A stretch of 64,000 bases of DNA from assembly GCA_002482005.1 (NCBI GenBank), contig DLFD01000031.1:1-64000 (forward strand), in the 5' to 3' direction. Below, piece by piece: positions 51,898 through 60,460 of the stretch (positions are counted from its first letter, which is position 1; each line of letters begins with the position of its first letter). The stretch comes from Lachnospiraceae bacterium UBA7729 (GTDB taxonomy: Bacteria; Bacillota; Clostridia; Lachnospirales; Lachnospiraceae). The position numbers were made by a program, and so were the translations under genes. The notes below the pieces were generated by a model. The model was given only the letters and a program-made list of their open reading frames with translations, made no database searches and was not told the DNA's origin.

Positions 51898-51936
51898 GCG
51901 GCGTGCTTGCACGCCGGCCCGGGCCTTTTTCAGCGA
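51898..51936 (+). repeat. 39-nt direct repeat, copy 2
   Basis: This is identical to 51732-51770 but lacks the upstream GGCCCG arm, so the outer terminator stem cannot form here. Copies are 166 bp apart. Confidence 0.85.
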
Positions 51937-51949
51937 ATGTGTTTTTGGC

Positions 51950-51978
51950 TTGCGCGCTTCGGAGGTTTTCCTTATAAT
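51950..51978 (+). promoter_or_regulatory. Promoter of the acyltransferase-rhodanese gene
   Basis: TTGCGC at 51950-51955 and TATAAT at 51973-51978 are 17 bp apart, 67 bp before the start at 52046. Confidence 0.65.
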
Positions 51979-52045
51979 AGCCATTATGATACGCGCATCA
52001 TGTCCATAAGAGACATGGAGTACCGCGCGGTGATCGGAGAATAAG

Positions 52046-53557
52046 ATGGCAAAGCAGCGTTTCAGAGAGATTGATATTGCAAAGGGAATCGGCATTATCC
52101 TTGTGATCCTTGGCCATTCACTCAAGCAGACGGAAGTGAGTACGAAGTGGACCAGGATCCTGATCACGCTGATCTACAGTTTCCATATGCCGCTTTTTTT
52201 TGTGCTCTCCGGATTTGTGGCTGTGAAGATCCTGGATATGGCGGATATGAAGGAGAGACTTCTCTATACCCGAGGGAGGGCAGAGAGACTTCTGGTCCCG
52301 TATTTCGTCATCGGACTGATCTATATACCCGTAAAGCTGAAACTGAGTGCGTATGCGGTCAAGCCTTTTCAGCTTTCAGACAGCTTCAGGATCCTGATCG
52401 GACAGAACCCGAACACATCTCTTTGGTTTCTTTATGTACTTTTCATCGTATCTGCGATCTGTGCGCTGTTTGTTCACAGAGGGGACTTCCGCTCTGTTCT
52501 CTATGGAGCAGGTGCACTCTGCATCGCGTCCTGGTGGGTCAATATCTCTGTCAACACTCCTAAATATCTTTTCTTCTTTCTGGCTGGTATATGGCTGAGG
52601 CTCAAGATGGAGGATGCGCATAAGGAAGGGCAGAAGTACCTGTTTGAGGGACAGGGGATACTCGCTGTGTTTGTTCTGATCGTCTTTCTTATGCTGAACC
52701 GGGTCTACTTCAGGACCGGAGTGAATGTCCTGAGGCTTGGTGCAAGTATATGCGGGATCTATCTGACTTTATGGTTTTCAGAGACACTTGTAAGGCGCAT
52801 CCCGGAAGGTAAGTTTACTCTGGTACTTGAGAAACTTGGGCGGTACTGCATGGATATCTACATTCTGCATGAGCCGGTCATGACAGCTGCGAAACTGGTG
52901 TTTTACAGTTATCTTGGGCTTGGTCCGTCTGTGAGCACGCTGCTGATCTTCGTGTGTGCTCTGCTTATTCCGGTTCCGCTATCAGCAGTGCTGATAAGAA
53001 GGATCCCAGTCCTGCGCTTCCTGCTGTTCGGAGAAAGAAAAGGCAGAGAGCAGACTGCAGCTGGATCAATATTCGGCGGAAAGCCCTTTATGACGGAAGC
53101 ACAGAGTTCGAAGAAAAAGATCACTTATATCACGATGATCTGCTGTATCGTGACCGGAGTCTGTGCTGCATTCCTGCTGGTACGTTCCCTGCGGCCAAGT
53201 GCAGGAAAGCCATATGAGAAACTGAGTGCGGAAGAAGCAGCCGAATACATGAGCTATGAGGAGAACTCACTGATCCTGGATGTCAGGGATGAGGAAAGTT
53301 TCAGAGAAGGTCATCTTCCTGAGGCAGTCAATATTCCATATGAGAAACTGGTCCATGCTGCGGGAAAGATTCTGCCTGACTTGGGACAGACGATCTATGT
53401 CTACGGAGAATCGGAAGAAGAAAGCTGCGCCGCTGCTCAGAAACTGAGTGATATGGGGTATGCCGGGATCGCCGAGATCGGAAGCTATTCAGAATGTGCC
53501 CGGATCTTTACAGGCAGAGAAACAGAAGGAATGATGGCTGCCAGGATCGAAGAGTGA
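52046..53557 (+). CDS. Membrane acyltransferase (acyltransferase-3 family) fused to an inactive rhodanese domain
   Basis: The 503-residue protein opens with the acyltransferase-3 pattern (FREIDIAKGIGIILVILGHS, IYSFHMPLFFVLSG) and has about ten membrane spans to residue 330. Another span (about 355-376) leads to a C-terminal rhodanese-like domain (about 395-495; ILDVRDEESFREGHLPEAVNIP). The rhodanese active-site cysteine is replaced, reading IYVYGESEEESC where CRSG is expected, so sulfur transfer is unlikely. It probably O-acetylates a surface glycan. It is followed by the tandem GT-C-like genes, suggesting a shared surface-polymer role. Confidence 0.85.
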   Translation: MAKQRFREIDIAKGIGIILVILGHSLKQTEVSTKWTRILITLIYSFHMPLFFVLSGFVAVKILDMADMKERLLYTRGRAERLLVPYFVIGLIYIPVKLKLSAYAVKPFQLSDSFRILIGQNPNTSLWFLYVLFIVSAICALFVHRGDFRSVLYGAGALCIASWWVNISVNTPKYLFFFLAGIWLRLKMEDAHKEGQKYLFEGQGILAVFVLIVFLMLNRVYFRTGVNVLRLGASICGIYLTLWFSETLVRRIPEGKFTLVLEKLGRYCMDIYILHEPVMTAAKLVFYSYLGLGPSVSTLLIFVCALLIPVPLSAVLIRRIPVLRFLLFGERKGREQTAAGSIFGGKPFMTEAQSSKKKITYITMICCIVTGVCAAFLLVRSLRPSAGKPYEKLSAEEAAEYMSYEENSLILDVRDEESFREGHLPEAVNIPYEKLVHAAGKILPDLGQTIYVYGESEEESCAAAQKLSDMGYAGIAEIGSYSECARIFTGRETEGMMAARIEE

Positions 53558-53599
53558 AAGGCTATCGGCATGTCGGAGTAATGCCTGAAGGTGTGTGCG

Positions 53600-55276
53600 A
53601 TGAACAGAATCATGTCATTCGGAAAAAAATATAAAGACAGATTATGGTTTGCAGTGCTGATCAATGCCGTCTTTCTTGGCCTGATCCTCCTGGCTGCACG
53701 ACCGGAATTCGAGACTGAGGATGATGAAGCGCTTCTTACTCTGTTTTCCGGAGCCTTCGGCACGGCAGATGCATATTCCGGCAGGGCGGGCTTCCTTTTC
53801 GGTGTCCTGATCACATCGCTTTATAGAATATCAGGCAGTGTATGCTGGTATACATTCATTCTTTATCTGTTTCTATTCCTGGGGCTGACCGGTGTCGTCT
53901 TTGTTATCCTGAAGCGGTTTTCCGGATGGCCGGCTATGGTTCTGGTCTTTGCAGTTCTCTCTTTTTTCGGGGCGGAAGGGTATTTCAGCGTCTGCTATAT
54001 CCGCACGTCTGCATGCGTGACTGCATGCGGCAGCCTGCTTGTCTTTGATTCCGCTGTAACGGAGAGGCTGGCGATCAGAGAAAACATTGCTGGCTTTCTT
54101 TTGATCCTTTCGGGGTTTGCCATCATGCCGAAGGAAAGTACTATGGTGCTCGTCTGCGTGCTGCCTGGCTGTCTTTTCCTGCTGCTTACGGCTTTGACGA
54201 AAAAGAATGGACCTGTTCATCGCGGCGTTCTCCGGTGTCTCATTGGATTTGCTCCTGCGCTCATGATCGTGATCGTGCTGACCTTCCTGGAACATGCCGC
54301 ATCCGGAAGTACACCGGAGCGCAGAGATCTTGCGGAATTTACAGAGTTTCGCGGCATACTGGACCAGAGAGGTTTTCCTGATTACGCAAAGTATCAGGAT
54401 ACTTATGAAAGTCTTGGAATCAGCCGAAGCGAATGGAGTCTCTATGCGGATGAGAGAGTTCACGATCCGGAAAAGCTCTCTCCTGAGAGCCTGAAGACGA
54501 TCATCGGGCTTCAGACTGAAAAGCCGTATTCAAGAGAGGCAGTGAAGGCTTTTCTGAAACAGCATCCGGAGAAAAAGTGCGGCAGCCTTGCATTTCTTAT
54601 ATGGGTCTTTCTGACGGTAGTCGTCCTGCTTTATGATAAGCCTTGCTGGCCGGTATATGCGGCGGATATTCTGCAGCTCCTTGTGATCATTCCTGCAGAA
54701 CTTTATCTCGGCTGGGCCGGCGTTTTTGAGGATTCCTTTGTTCAGGTCGGGATATGGTCCGGATTCTCTGCAGTGCAGATCCTGATGCTCGATGAGAAGC
54801 GTTTCCAGCCGGACCGCAGACTTGTTTTTCTGCTCATGGCGGCGATGCTGATCTTTGGTCAGAAATCGTGGAGAGGGCATTACCGCAGGCTTACATCAGA
54901 GATCGATTCGAAGCTGGCCAGCGAAAGGGATAGCCTTGCAAGCCTATCGGAAGACAAAAGCGACCTGTTTATCTGTACAGCTTTCGAAAACCCGATATCG
55001 GAAGCCTTCCGGCCTTTTGATCGGATTTCCAAGGGGGATTTCTCTAATATCCTTCCGCTCGGAGGATGGCTTGCAGTGAGCGGCCCTGTGAAGCAGGCCT
55101 ATGCAGCTGCAGGCATCTCTGACCCGTGCAGGGATTCCATGAACAATGAGAAAGTGCTTATCCTTTCATCGGATATCAGAAACCTTCGGGCATACCTGAA
55201 AGAACAGTATTCCGCGGACTGCACTGAGGAGAGGAAACTCGGCGGAAAGAAGAAACTGTATTCCGTTCATCAGTGA
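53600..55276 (+). CDS. GT-C-like polytopic membrane protein, tandem paralogue 1
   Basis: This 558-residue protein of unknown function has about ten membrane spans, with the first followed by an outer loop bearing FETEDDEALL, similar in position to the acidic catalytic motif of GT-C glycosyltransferases. It shares layout with the next two genes: WFAVLINAVFL at the start, a middle outer segment with RGFPDYAKYQDTYESLGISR, and a C-terminal PFDR...LGGW motif. It is the most divergent of the three (EDD instead of NDD). The start ATG 53600 has GAAGG upstream. Function as glycosyltransferase is inference. Confidence 0.7.
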   Translation: MNRIMSFGKKYKDRLWFAVLINAVFLGLILLAARPEFETEDDEALLTLFSGAFGTADAYSGRAGFLFGVLITSLYRISGSVCWYTFILYLFLFLGLTGVVFVILKRFSGWPAMVLVFAVLSFFGAEGYFSVCYIRTSACVTACGSLLVFDSAVTERLAIRENIAGFLLILSGFAIMPKESTMVLVCVLPGCLFLLLTALTKKNGPVHRGVLRCLIGFAPALMIVIVLTFLEHAASGSTPERRDLAEFTEFRGILDQRGFPDYAKYQDTYESLGISRSEWSLYADERVHDPEKLSPESLKTIIGLQTEKPYSREAVKAFLKQHPEKKCGSLAFLIWVFLTVVVLLYDKPCWPVYAADILQLLVIIPAELYLGWAGVFEDSFVQVGIWSGFSAVQILMLDEKRFQPDRRLVFLLMAAMLIFGQKSWRGHYRRLTSEIDSKLASERDSLASLSEDKSDLFICTAFENPISEAFRPFDRISKGDFSNILPLGGWLAVSGPVKQAYAAAGISDPCRDSMNNEKVLILSSDIRNLRAYLKEQYSADCTEERKLGGKKKLYSVHQ

Positions 55277-55292
55277 TGAGAGGGAGTCGGAG

Positions 55293-56981
55293 ATGAAGTT
55301 TTTCAATCTTGCAGTGAGATTTGCGGGAAAAAACAGAAGAAAACTGTGGTTCTCTATCCTGATCAATGCGGTATTTCTCTGTGTCCTGCTGCTTGTCGAA
55401 TGTCCTTATTATGAGACCAATGATGATATTACCCTGCAGAATCTGGTAAATCTTTCCAGAGATGTACAGGATGCATGGACACAGACGTCCTTTCTGTTCG
55501 GACTGGTCCTTACCTTGCTATACAGGATCACCCAGCAGCTGCCATGGTATATCATGGTGCTGTATGGGGTGATGTTTGTATCCCTAACCGCTGTAACATA
55601 CATTGCTCTGAATTTTCCGGATGGCTGGCTGGGCGGAATGATCGCGGCGATCCTTCTGATCTTCTACGGCTATCAGGGATATGTGGTCGTTAATTTCACC
55701 AGGGTGGCAGGCTGTGCCGGGGCTGCCGGCGCACTTCTGGTCGTCCGGGGAATGAGGAAGGAAGAGAAGAGGTACCTGTACATCCTGATCGGAAGCCTCC
55801 TGGCTTTTGCCGGTTTCAGCATCCGTTCTTCGGAGGCTCTGGCAGCTTTTGGCTGCGTATCGCCTGCAGGCATCTGCCTTCTGCTCCGACTGAATGAGGA
55901 GGAAGGGAAGGGGAGAAGAGGAAAAGTCTTTCTTCGCTATATCCTGTGTCTGGTCCCGGTCATGGCACTTTTTGCCGGCGGTCAGGCTGCAACTGTCTAT
56001 GCGAGGATAGAGAGTCCGGTCCGGGAAGCTTACAGCAATTACAGCAAAGCCAGGATCGCCGTGATGGATCACGGATTTCCATCCTATGCTGCCAATAAGG
56101 AAGCTTTTGAAGAACTCGACATCAACAGGAATGCCTATCAGCTGTACAAGCACTGGGATTTTTACGACCCGGAAAAGGTTCCTGTCGAAACGATGGAGCG
56201 GATCGCGGAGATGCAGCCGGAATACCGGTTCACGCTTGAGACGGTAAAGGCATTCTTTGAAAAATATCCGGAAAAAACATTTTTCAATCCGATGTTCCTG
56301 ATCTATCTGATCGTGCTTGCCGCAGCAGTGATCTTCGGAAGAAGGGACAGGAGCAGCAATCTTACGGTCCTGTATCAGGCTGCCTTTATGTGCGGGGTAT
56401 ACCTGTATCTGTTCTATATCAGAAGATATGGGGTCCCGAGAGTAGAGTCTGCACTTTGGCTGGGAGCTTCCCTGGGACTGTTCCCGATCCTTGAGAAAAG
56501 CAGATCCCGGATCAGCAGAAGAGGAGCTGCGGTCGCTGTGCTCTTTGCACTGGTCTTTGCACAGAATGATTACAGCAGCGATTACCGGTCGCTGTCGGAG
56601 CTTTCCAGAAGCAGACGTGTCAACTTTCAGAATTACGTCAGTATGCTTTCTGCCGATCAGGAACATCTGTACATATTCCAGACGAACCGTTTCTTCCCGG
56701 ACCAGGCTTATGGTCCATTCGACCGGGTGCCGGCCGGCTCTCTCAACAATCTGGTCCCGCTGGGGGGATGGACGACGATGAGCGCTCCGTATCTCTACTC
56801 TTTTGAATCGTATGGGGTCAGGAATCCGTTCCGGGATATGATCGGGAATGAGAAAGTCAGGCTGGTCACGGATGATCCTGACGGGATCGTAAGATACCTG
56901 CAGGATTACTATGATGCCTCCTGCCATGCGAAACAGATCGATACGATCGGAAACAATAACATCTATATCATAGAGAAGTGA
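55293..56981 (+). CDS. GT-C-like polytopic membrane protein, tandem paralogue 2
   Basis: This 562-residue paralogue has the first-loop motif YYETNDDITLQNL after the first membrane span, the middle outer segment HGFPSYAANKEAFEELDINR, and the C-terminal PFDRVPAGSLNNLVPLGGW. About ten membrane spans are visible. It starts 16 bp after paralogue 1, behind GAGGGAG, and is followed by paralogue 3 15 bp later. The acidic pair in the first outer loop resembles GT-C enzymes that use lipid-linked sugars, but no specific family was recognised. Confidence 0.7.
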   Translation: MKFFNLAVRFAGKNRRKLWFSILINAVFLCVLLLVECPYYETNDDITLQNLVNLSRDVQDAWTQTSFLFGLVLTLLYRITQQLPWYIMVLYGVMFVSLTAVTYIALNFPDGWLGGMIAAILLIFYGYQGYVVVNFTRVAGCAGAAGALLVVRGMRKEEKRYLYILIGSLLAFAGFSIRSSEALAAFGCVSPAGICLLLRLNEEEGKGRRGKVFLRYILCLVPVMALFAGGQAATVYARIESPVREAYSNYSKARIAVMDHGFPSYAANKEAFEELDINRNAYQLYKHWDFYDPEKVPVETMERIAEMQPEYRFTLETVKAFFEKYPEKTFFNPMFLIYLIVLAAAVIFGRRDRSSNLTVLYQAAFMCGVYLYLFYIRRYGVPRVESALWLGASLGLFPILEKSRSRISRRGAAVAVLFALVFAQNDYSSDYRSLSELSRSRRVNFQNYVSMLSADQEHLYIFQTNRFFPDQAYGPFDRVPAGSLNNLVPLGGWTTMSAPYLYSFESYGVRNPFRDMIGNEKVRLVTDDPDGIVRYLQDYYDASCHAKQIDTIGNNNIYIIEK

Positions 56982-56996
56982 GGGAGGAACCGTTTC

Positions 56997-58676
56997 ATGC
57001 ACGCTTTATATTCTATGATCCGCGGCAGCAGAAAGAAGCTCTGGTTCGCCATCATGGTGAATGCAGCATTCCTGCTGTTTCTGCTGCTGGTGACAAGGCC
57101 GTATTACATTACCAATGATGATTTCACTCTTGCTACCTTTTTTAACCGGGGAAGAGCTCAGGATGGATGGACGGATATCTCCAGCTATCTTTTCGGAGTG
57201 ATCGTCAGCGCCTGCTTCAAGGTGACGGCACAGCTCCCATGGTATACCATGTTCCTGTATGGGGCGACCTTCTTCTCCCTTACAGCGGTCACATATCTTC
57301 TGATGAAACATTTTGAAGGATGGCCGGCAATGGCACTTTCAGGGATCCTGCTGGTCTACTTCGGGTATGAATGCTACGTGACGATCAACTTCACAAAGAT
57401 CGCCGGGTGTGCGGCAGCAGCGGGAGCTTTCGTCATCTACTTCAGTGTGAGGGAACAGAAGAATAAGCCGGCAGGGGCAGTGATCGGGGCTCTGATGATC
57501 CTGATGGGATATGTGATCCGGCCGGAGGAAGCGCTTGCGTCAGCGGTTTCGACTGCAGCAGGAGGAGTCTATCTGCTTCTGCGGATCCGTAAGGATGTTC
57601 CGCAGGGGGAGAGAGGAAAACGTTTTCTGAGATATGTCCTGCCCGTCGCCCTTGCAGGAGTGCTCGTGCTTGGAGCGAAAGCTTTCGATACCTATGCACT
57701 CCGTTCCAGCGAGGAGCGACAGGCTTATCAAAGATACATGGTTGCAAGGACCAGCATCATGGACTATGAGTTCCCCTCCTACGACAAGAACAAGGAAGCT
57801 TACGAGAAACTGGGGATCAACCGGAATGCATGGAATCTGTATCGCGGATGGAATTTCTACGACACAGAGAAGTTCGGAGTCGAGACGATGGAGGAAGTCG
57901 AAAAACTCCAGACTCCGAAGAAGCTCAGCATGGATACAGTCAGAGACTTTCTGAAGAAATATCCGGACATGTTCTTTGAAAATCAGATCTTTCTGGTATA
58001 TTTGTTTATCCTTGTTCTGGTGGTCCTGTACGGGAAACACAACAAGGAGAGCCTGATCTCGATCCTTCTTCACCTGGCGCTTATGTTCGTGCTGTTCTTC
58101 TACCTGTTCTATGAGGGCAGGTATGGAATCAGAAGAGCCGATGTGGGAATCTGGTGGGGCGGTATCCTCGGTCTGCTGGTGATCCTTGATCAGAAACGGC
58201 TCAGGATGGAACCGAAGACGGCGATCGCACTTGCTCTGTTTGCGCTGATCATCAGTCAGGCCGACTGGAAGCCGAACTACCGAAGACAGACAAAGCATAA
58301 CAGAGAGGCTGAAATCTCAAATCAGAACTATACAAGTATCCTTTCCAATGACCAGGAACATCTGTACATCTGCATGACGGGGGCATATTTCCCGACGAGT
58401 GCATATGGACCTTTCGACCGTGTTCCAGTCGGAGCGCTTTCCAATATCGTCACGCTGGGAGGCTGGGCTGCACAGAGTGTTCCTTTCGTTGATGTCTACG
58501 CCAGATATGGCGTCACAAATCCGTTCCGTGATATGATCGGAAGCGATACGATCCGCGTGGTCACACGAAAGACGGATATGCTTGTCCAGTATCTGAGGGA
58601 TTATTACGATCCTGACTGCACTGCGGAAGAGGTGGACAAGATCGGGAAGTACAGCATCTATGCTATCCGGAAGTGA
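56997..58676 (+). CDS. GT-C-like polytopic membrane protein, tandem paralogue 3
   Basis: This 559-residue paralogue is closest to paralogue 2. It has YYITNDDFTLATFF in the first outer loop, YEFPSYDKNKEAYEKLGINR in the middle segment and PFDRVPVGALSNIVTLGGW near the C-terminus. GGAGG precedes ATG 56997. The three genes lie head to tail within 5.1 kb, pointing to local duplication and divergence. A promoter and a new unit begin after it. Confidence 0.7.
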   Translation: MHALYSMIRGSRKKLWFAIMVNAAFLLFLLLVTRPYYITNDDFTLATFFNRGRAQDGWTDISSYLFGVIVSACFKVTAQLPWYTMFLYGATFFSLTAVTYLLMKHFEGWPAMALSGILLVYFGYECYVTINFTKIAGCAAAAGAFVIYFSVREQKNKPAGAVIGALMILMGYVIRPEEALASAVSTAAGGVYLLLRIRKDVPQGERGKRFLRYVLPVALAGVLVLGAKAFDTYALRSSEERQAYQRYMVARTSIMDYEFPSYDKNKEAYEKLGINRNAWNLYRGWNFYDTEKFGVETMEEVEKLQTPKKLSMDTVRDFLKKYPDMFFENQIFLVYLFILVLVVLYGKHNKESLISILLHLALMFVLFFYLFYEGRYGIRRADVGIWWGGILGLLVILDQKRLRMEPKTAIALALFALIISQADWKPNYRRQTKHNREAEISNQNYTSILSNDQEHLYICMTGAYFPTSAYGPFDRVPVGALSNIVTLGGWAAQSVPFVDVYARYGVTNPFRDMIGSDTIRVVTRKTDMLVQYLRDYYDPDCTAEEVDKIGKYSIYAIRK

Positions 58677-58713
58677 ATTAAGGAATTCTTAATACTTTCT
58701 TCTGTGGGGTTTC

Positions 58714-58743
58714 TTGAATCCGGCAAAATGGATATGCTATACT
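58714..58743 (+). promoter_or_regulatory. Promoter of the L,D-transpeptidase gene
   Basis: TTGAAT at 58714-58719 and TATACT at 58738-58743 are 18 bp apart, about 70 bp before the start at 58812. Confidence 0.65.
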
Positions 58744-58811
58744 GTACATATTATAAAAAGTATTGTGATTTTATTACATTCGGGGCTGGGGATTGTATGA
58801 AAGGACAGAAG

Positions 58812-59543
58812 ATGAAGAAGTTTCGGAAGTTGCTGCTGATGGTGATCATGGCAGTCATGATGCTGGTCCCGGCAGATCTGGCATTCGCTGATATGCCGAT
58901 TCCGCCGATCAAGCCGAACGATCCGATCCAGAGAGTGAGCACGCTCAAGTGGAAAGGGGAACTGCTTGTAAGTGTAAGAACCAAGTACGGCAGATTCCGT
59001 GCCGGCAAGAAAGTCACGATTCTGAAGACCGGCTACAAGTGCACTATCCTTCTGAAGGGTCATAAATTCAAGATCGCAAGAAGATACCTCAGAATCACCG
59101 AAGATCTTGCCAGCATCGTCAAAGGCAAGGATTATAATACAAAGACGAAGATATATTTCGCAAACAAGGTGAAGCGCAAGAGCAAGACCAAGTATTTCAT
59201 CTGGGTCTCCCTTGATAAACAGAGAGTCAATATCTACAAGGGGTCGAGTAAGCGCTGGAGACTGTACAAGGTCTATAAGTGTACGACTGGCATCGCTGCC
59301 AGTACCCCGCTTGGCTATCATACGATCGGATGGAAACTCCCAAGTTTTACCGGTCAGTATGGGTCGCCCTTGTATTATTACATGGAATTTGCAGGAAGCG
59401 GTTTCCATATATGGCCAGGCTACGGAGGCGCGGGTCTGATCGGCAAGCATACGCAGTCTCATGGCTGCATCAGGCTTACCGCCAGTGCAGCAGAATGGAT
59501 GTATAAACATATTCCGATCGGTACAAAGGTCTATATCTACTGA
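58812..59543 (+). CDS. Secreted L,D-transpeptidase
   Basis: This 243-residue protein has a signal peptide (about 1-27, ending in LAFADMP), an SH3-like N-terminal part, and a C-terminal YkuD domain (about 120-243) with the catalytic motif HTQSHGCIRL, the cysteine being C219. L,D-transpeptidases make 3-3 crosslinks in peptidoglycan or attach proteins to it. ATG 58812 is chosen since AAAGGA lies 6 bp upstream; ATG 58797 is a possible start five residues earlier. It has its own promoter and terminator. Confidence 0.9.
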   Translation: MKKFRKLLLMVIMAVMMLVPADLAFADMPIPPIKPNDPIQRVSTLKWKGELLVSVRTKYGRFRAGKKVTILKTGYKCTILLKGHKFKIARRYLRITEDLASIVKGKDYNTKTKIYFANKVKRKSKTKYFIWVSLDKQRVNIYKGSSKRWRLYKVYKCTTGIAASTPLGYHTIGWKLPSFTGQYGSPLYYYMEFAGSGFHIWPGYGGAGLIGKHTQSHGCIRLTASAAEWMYKHIPIGTKVYIY

Positions 59544-59591
59544 CCTGGCATCCCTTTTCCCGGGAATATATGATCAGAAACGAGATTACAC

Positions 59592-59630
59592 GAGCCGGTG
59601 CTTCGGAAGGCGGAGCACCGGCTCCTTTAC
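59592..59630 (+). terminator. Terminator of the L,D-transpeptidase gene
   Basis: GAGCCGGTGC (59592-59601) pairs perfectly with GCACCGGCTC (59615-59624), followed by a short T-rich tail. Confidence 0.75.
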
Positions 59631-59647
59631 TGCCGATCGTATTTCCG

Positions 59648-59676
59648 TTGCAATTTATCCCAAATGACGATAGAAT
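59648..59676 (+). promoter_or_regulatory. Promoter of the wbqC-like gene
   Basis: TTGCAA at 59648-59653 and TAGAAT at 59671-59676 are 17 bp apart, 40 bp before ATG 59717. Confidence 0.7.
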
Positions 59677-59716
59677 AGATAAGCATTTTACAGAAAAAAG
59701 AGGAAGAGGGAAGGTT

Positions 59717-60418
59717 ATGAAAAAAGTAGCGATCTTACAGTCTGACTATATCCCGTGGAAGGGATATTTTGACATCATCAATAAGGTAGACGAATTCATC
59801 CTCTACGATGATATGCAGTACACCAAAAGAGACTGGAGAAACCGCAACCAGATCAAGACTCCGAACGGCATGCTTTGGCTGACGATCCCGGTAGAGACCA
59901 AGGGAAAGTACTTCCAGAAGATCAATGAGACCAGGGTGACGAGTCATAAGTGGGCCCATGAGCACTGGCGCAGTATTTCACTCAATTATTCCAAGGCACC
60001 GCATTTCAGCGAGTATTCGGACTGGCTTCAGGACCTGTACAGCCAGGCAGAGGGCATGGATATGCTCAGTGACATCAACCACCTCTTTCTGACGGAGATC
60101 TGCAGGCAGCTCGGCATCAGGACTAAGATCACATGGTCATCGGATTATACACTTGCAGACGGAAAGACCGAAAGACTTGCACAGCTTGTCCTCTCTGCGG
60201 GAGGCAGCTATTATCTGTCCGGACCGGCGGCGAAGGACTATATCGTCGATCAGGTATTTGAGGATGCAGGTGTGCAGCTTGAATATATGAATTATGAAGG
60301 GTATCCGGAATATCCGCAGCTGTACGGTGATTTCACACACAATGTCAGTGTCCTTGACCTGCTTTTCATGGAAGGAAAGGATGCTCCGAAGTATATGCTT
60401 AGTTTCAGCGGCCAGTGA
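59717..60418 (+). CDS. WbqC family protein
   Basis: WbqC-like proteins occur in polysaccharide gene clusters and are thought to add amino-acid-derived groups to nucleotide sugars; the chemistry is not firmly known to me. This 233-residue protein has the family start VAILQSDYIPWKGYFDIINK, YDDMQYTKRDWRNRN and LTIPVETKGKYFQKI. ATG 59717 follows GAGGGAAGG; an in-frame ATG at 59570 would add 49 residues lying across the terminator and promoter and is rejected. It is followed by two YfhO-like genes, supporting a role in surface glycan synthesis. Confidence 0.85.
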   Translation: MKKVAILQSDYIPWKGYFDIINKVDEFILYDDMQYTKRDWRNRNQIKTPNGMLWLTIPVETKGKYFQKINETRVTSHKWAHEHWRSISLNYSKAPHFSEYSDWLQDLYSQAEGMDMLSDINHLFLTEICRQLGIRTKITWSSDYTLADGKTERLAQLVLSAGGSYYLSGPAAKDYIVDQVFEDAGVQLEYMNYEGYPEYPQLYGDFTHNVSVLDLLFMEGKDAPKYMLSFSGQ

Positions 60419-60460
60419 AAGTCAGCTCAGGCTTTCTCATCTGGCGGATGATCTGTATCT

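Noticed and set aside
59570..59716. Upstream extension of the WbqC gene
   Set aside because: It would run through a terminator hairpin and a promoter; ATG 59717 has a good ribosome site and the conserved family start.
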